Position numbers and translations under genes: made by a program. A stretch of DNA of 48,884 nt from a bacterium (GTDB taxonomy: Bacteria; AUK180). Location of the stretch: assembly GCA_023144005.1 (NCBI GenBank), contig JAGLGN010000013.1:1-48884 (forward strand), given 5' to 3'. Every line of letters begins with the position of its first letter. Within the stretch, counting starts at the first letter, position 1. The notes under the pieces were generated by a model. That model did no database searches and was not told the DNA's origin. It saw nothing but the letters and a program-made list of their open reading frames with translations. Shown here in pieces: positions 47,293-48,884 of this stretch.

Positions 47293-47498
47293 GGGGACGG
47301 TGGTTGCGGAAATTGCAAAATTGATGATGTAGAAGATATAAAAAATTATGTATAGGGCCAGAAATGGATAGACTATTATTCGGAAACCTGAACATCGGGA
47401 TTTGATATTGGTTGGTTGTTTGATATAATAACATAAGGAAAGAAAGGTGTCTTTGAAAAATGAACATTGAAAATGCAACAATTGCAACGACCGTCCCC
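47293..47498. mobile_element. MITE-like element with GGGGACGG terminal inverted repeats
   Basis: The 24-bp left end (47293-47316, GGGGACGGTGGTTGCGGA...) and the inverted right end (47475-47498) agree at 18 of 24 positions, including the first nine. The 206-bp unit encodes no protein. It contains a promoter (47402-47429) directed at the methyltransferase gene. TTTGTCATTCCCGGG just outside the left end resembles another repeat of this window. No target duplication is evident. Confidence 0.5.
47402..47429 (+). promoter_or_regulatory. Promoter of the methyltransferase gene, inside the repeat element
   Basis: TTGATA (47402-47407), 16 bp, TATAAT (47424-47429). The transcript would run through the element's right inverted repeat to ATG 47529, which has AAGGAAGAG upstream. 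Confidence 0.65.
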
Positions 47499-47528
47499 AT
47501 TGTCCCATGATAGCAAGGAAGAGATAAT

Positions 47529-48200
47529 ATGAAATCGGATTATGATTTTCATGAGAAGATCTACAAAAAGCGTAAGCAGGCCGGAAGGTTCGGATGGATC
47601 GATGAAGACAATTACAGGCAAACCATTGAGGATCTGAAAATAGACCTTCCGGATCTTGAAAAGGGTGCGAATATCCTTGAGATAGGCTGCGGGAACGGTG
47701 TCTATCTGTTATGGCTCGAGAAGCAGGGATACATTGTGTGGGGTATCGATATCGCTCCCACAGCCATTGAATGGGCCAAAGGTCTTGCTGAAGAACAAGG
47801 TTCACAAGCTGTTTTCAATGTTGGGTCTGTTGCAGAACTTGAGAAATTTTACGCTGAAGGTCAATTCGATCTCGTAATAGACGGGAATTGTCTTCACTGC
47901 ATTATCGGGGATGACAGAGGGAAGTTATTGAGCGGGGTTAAAAAAATACTAAAGGATGACGGCATGTTCCTGGTCCAAACGCTTTGTAATGATCCCGCTT
48001 TCGAAGCGCCCGGATTTGATCCTGAAAGCAGATATATATTTAATCAAGAAGGCATTGCAGGCAGATATTTAGGCAAGGTCGAGGATCTTAGGAGTGAGCT
48101 TGCCGATGGAAACTTCGAAGTAATCAGAGACAGGGTGATTGAAAATCCGTTCGACAATGGACAGGAGATGTATCATTCGCTTTGCCGGATCAGGAAATAG
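47529..48200 (+). CDS. Class I SAM-dependent methyltransferase
   Basis: A 223-residue soluble methyltransferase. Motif I is ANILEIGCGNGVYLLWLEKQG; the acidic residue after strand 2 is in VWGIDIAPTAIEWAKG, and motif post-II is FDLVIDGNCLHCIIGDDRG. The C-terminal NPFDNGQEMYHSLCRIRK completes the sheet. The small molecule or protein target is unknown. The gene is closely bracketed by CCGTCCCC (47491-47498) and GGGGACGG (48210-48217). Confidence 0.9.
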   Translation: MKSDYDFHEKIYKKRKQAGRFGWIDEDNYRQTIEDLKIDLPDLEKGANILEIGCGNGVYLLWLEKQGYIVWGIDIAPTAIEWAKGLAEEQGSQAVFNVGSVAELEKFYAEGQFDLVIDGNCLHCIIGDDRGKLLSGVKKILKDDGMFLVQTLCNDPAFEAPGFDPESRYIFNQEGIAGRYLGKVEDLRSELADGNFEVIRDRVIENPFDNGQEMYHSLCRIRK

Positions 48201-48209
48201 GGTAAAAGA

Positions 48210-48220
48210 GGGGACGGTGG
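48210..48220 (+). repeat. GGGGACGGTGG word after the methyltransferase
   Basis: GGGGACGGTGG starts ten bases after the stop codon, followed by TAGGCGAACCCGTATTCGCG, itself like the GGGCGAAC hairpin at 21328-21349. Relatives: 47293 (+), 47498 (-), 21184 (+), 20559 (-, seven bases). Confidence 0.55.
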
Positions 48221-48252
48221 TAGGCGAACCCGTATTCGCGAAACTTAAGACC

Positions 48253-48711
48253 TTAACCTTTATTAATCAAACGAAATATATAGAAATACAAACTGAGCTT
48301 CCCGCAAACTTCCATTATTCCCATTATTCTGTTTTCATCTATTCTTCTAAAATAATCAGTTATCGGCAAATATTTATAAGTTATCGATGCCGAGCGTTTA
48401 TTTCTAAATTCTTTCTCGCGTAAAATGGCCTTTGATATTGGGTTATAAAACCTTCTACCAAATATTTCATAACCCCACGCCTTCACATTATTCTGATTTA
48501 TAAAGATCTTCGAATGCACCCTGAATAACGGGATTATTTTAAGCAGGAATTCCAGCATGCTTCCTGTCCCTTCCTTTGTAAAAAGATAACCGATTCTCCA
48601 TTCGCCTGCTAATTCATCAATAGATACCGATTGCGAATTTGAAAATACCTCATCAAGCTCTTTGATTGAATACGTGTTTTTCTTTCCCTGTATCTGTTCA
48701 AATTTTCTCAT
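48253..48711 (-). CDS. DUF4334-like small protein
   Basis: A 152-residue protein without signal or membrane segment. SIDELAGEWRIGYLF near the N-terminus resembles a GXWXG-type strand, and AWGYEIFGRRFYNP followed by KRSASITYKYLPITDYFRRIDENRIMGIMEV matches the DUF4334 pattern (a TMIYD-x-PI-DHFR-VD-LG-MD-like core). These domains are lipocalin-like beta barrels of unknown function. ATG 48711 has a weak GAG upstream. It converges on the methyltransferase. Confidence 0.7.
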   Translation of the reverse strand: MRKFEQIQGKKNTYSIKELDEVFSNSQSVSIDELAGEWRIGYLFTKEGTGSMLEFLLKIIPLFRVHSKIFINQNNVKAWGYEIFGRRFYNPISKAILREKEFRNKRSASITYKYLPITDYFRRIDENRIMGIMEVCGKLSLYFYIFRLINKG

Positions 48712-48884
48712 AAATTAATCTCTACCATTGAATTGTATCAAATTATAGTGTTTACATCCAGAACTAGGATATTGTGGAGGGGAAAGAGGAAGAAGGTACG
48801 AGGTAGAGAACCGGATGAAATAATTATCAGGAAGTAGAAACAGTGTTACGATCGTGGCGGAGAGGGGGGGGGGGGCTAAAACAA
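48712..48884. other. Window edge, no gene; run of 12 G
   Basis: No gene is visible. The last bases contain twelve consecutive G (48864-48875) inside GGAGA...CTAAAACAA. It could be a real homopolymer, but near a contig edge a sequencing or assembly artefact is at least as likely. Confidence 0.5.

Noticed and set aside
47269-47805. A 178-residue - strand frame over the tRNA-proximal spacer and methyltransferase
   Set aside because: It covers the repeat element and runs antisense to a clear methyltransferase; its composition does not look coding.

Overview
The window looks like chromosome from an anaerobic, Gram-negative-type (diderm) bacterium. Outer-membrane functions are present: a TonB-dependent receptor, a TolC-type channel with an RND pump, an AsmA-like protein and nucleotide-sugar enzymes. 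So is an anaerobe's oxygen defence: PerR, flavodiiron protein, desulfoferrodoxin and a flavin reductase-rubredoxin fusion. A ceramide-synthesis gene set and the overall mixture would fit a member of the FCB group or a similar candidate phylum, but no phylogenetic marker here settles this. I see no phage, IS transposase, CRISPR array or rRNA. Coding density is high and many genes overlap by 1-4 bp. I found no convincing intrinsic terminator.

Layout. (1) 1-2147: a strong sigma70-type promoter, a structured leader resembling the molybdenum-cofactor (Moco) riboswitch class, and a TonB-dependent receptor. (2) 2198-9708: one long + strand operon beginning with cerR-like, serine palmitoyltransferase and a GNAT protein resembling bacterial ceramide synthase, then a receiver protein, DnaJ, SerRS, an EamA transporter and a PlsC acyltransferase. 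(3) 10019-10384: a lone FHA protein. (4) 17979-10386 (- strand): a seven-gene operon: glycosyltransferase, unknown exported protein, lipid kinase family, M20 peptidase, DUF3108-like protein, RuvX, MltG. (5) 18329-21127: single genes set in repeat-rich spacers (membrane protein, NYN-LOTUS RNA-binding or nuclease protein, YbjQ protein). (6) 27543-21412 (- strand): tetR-tolC-hlyD-RND-PII-like efflux operon with an operator inside its own promoter. (7) 34092-27595 (- strand): sugar acyltransferase, DegT aminotransferase, M16 peptidase, a sulfite-oxidase-fold protein, MobB and a 2-hydroxyacid dehydrogenase. (8) 34621-38325: perR and the oxygen/superoxide defence genes. (9) 38498-40148: receiver protein plus EAL phosphodiesterase. 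(10) 40283-46940: a five-gene envelope cluster behind a sigma54-type promoter. (11) tRNA-Asp, a methyltransferase and a DUF4334-like gene in another repeat-rich stretch.

How parts connect. The Moco-type leader over a TonB receptor, plus mobB and a sulfite-oxidase-fold gene elsewhere in the window, suggests an outer-membrane route for molybdenum or tungsten under cofactor control. The cerR-spt-bcerS triplet predicts sphingolipids in the envelope; the lipid kinase and PlsC may modify lipids further. Several genes (cerR, tetR, the glycosyltransferase) have TATAAT exactly five bases before ATG, so their mRNAs are probably leaderless.

The spacers hold a mosaic of short repeats: GGGGACGG words, TCATTC/GAATCCATCC elements, ACTTTTGAAC words and hairpins. 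Two single genes are closely bracketed by inverted GGGGACGG copies. All family and domain names come from reading motifs by eye; no database search was possible.
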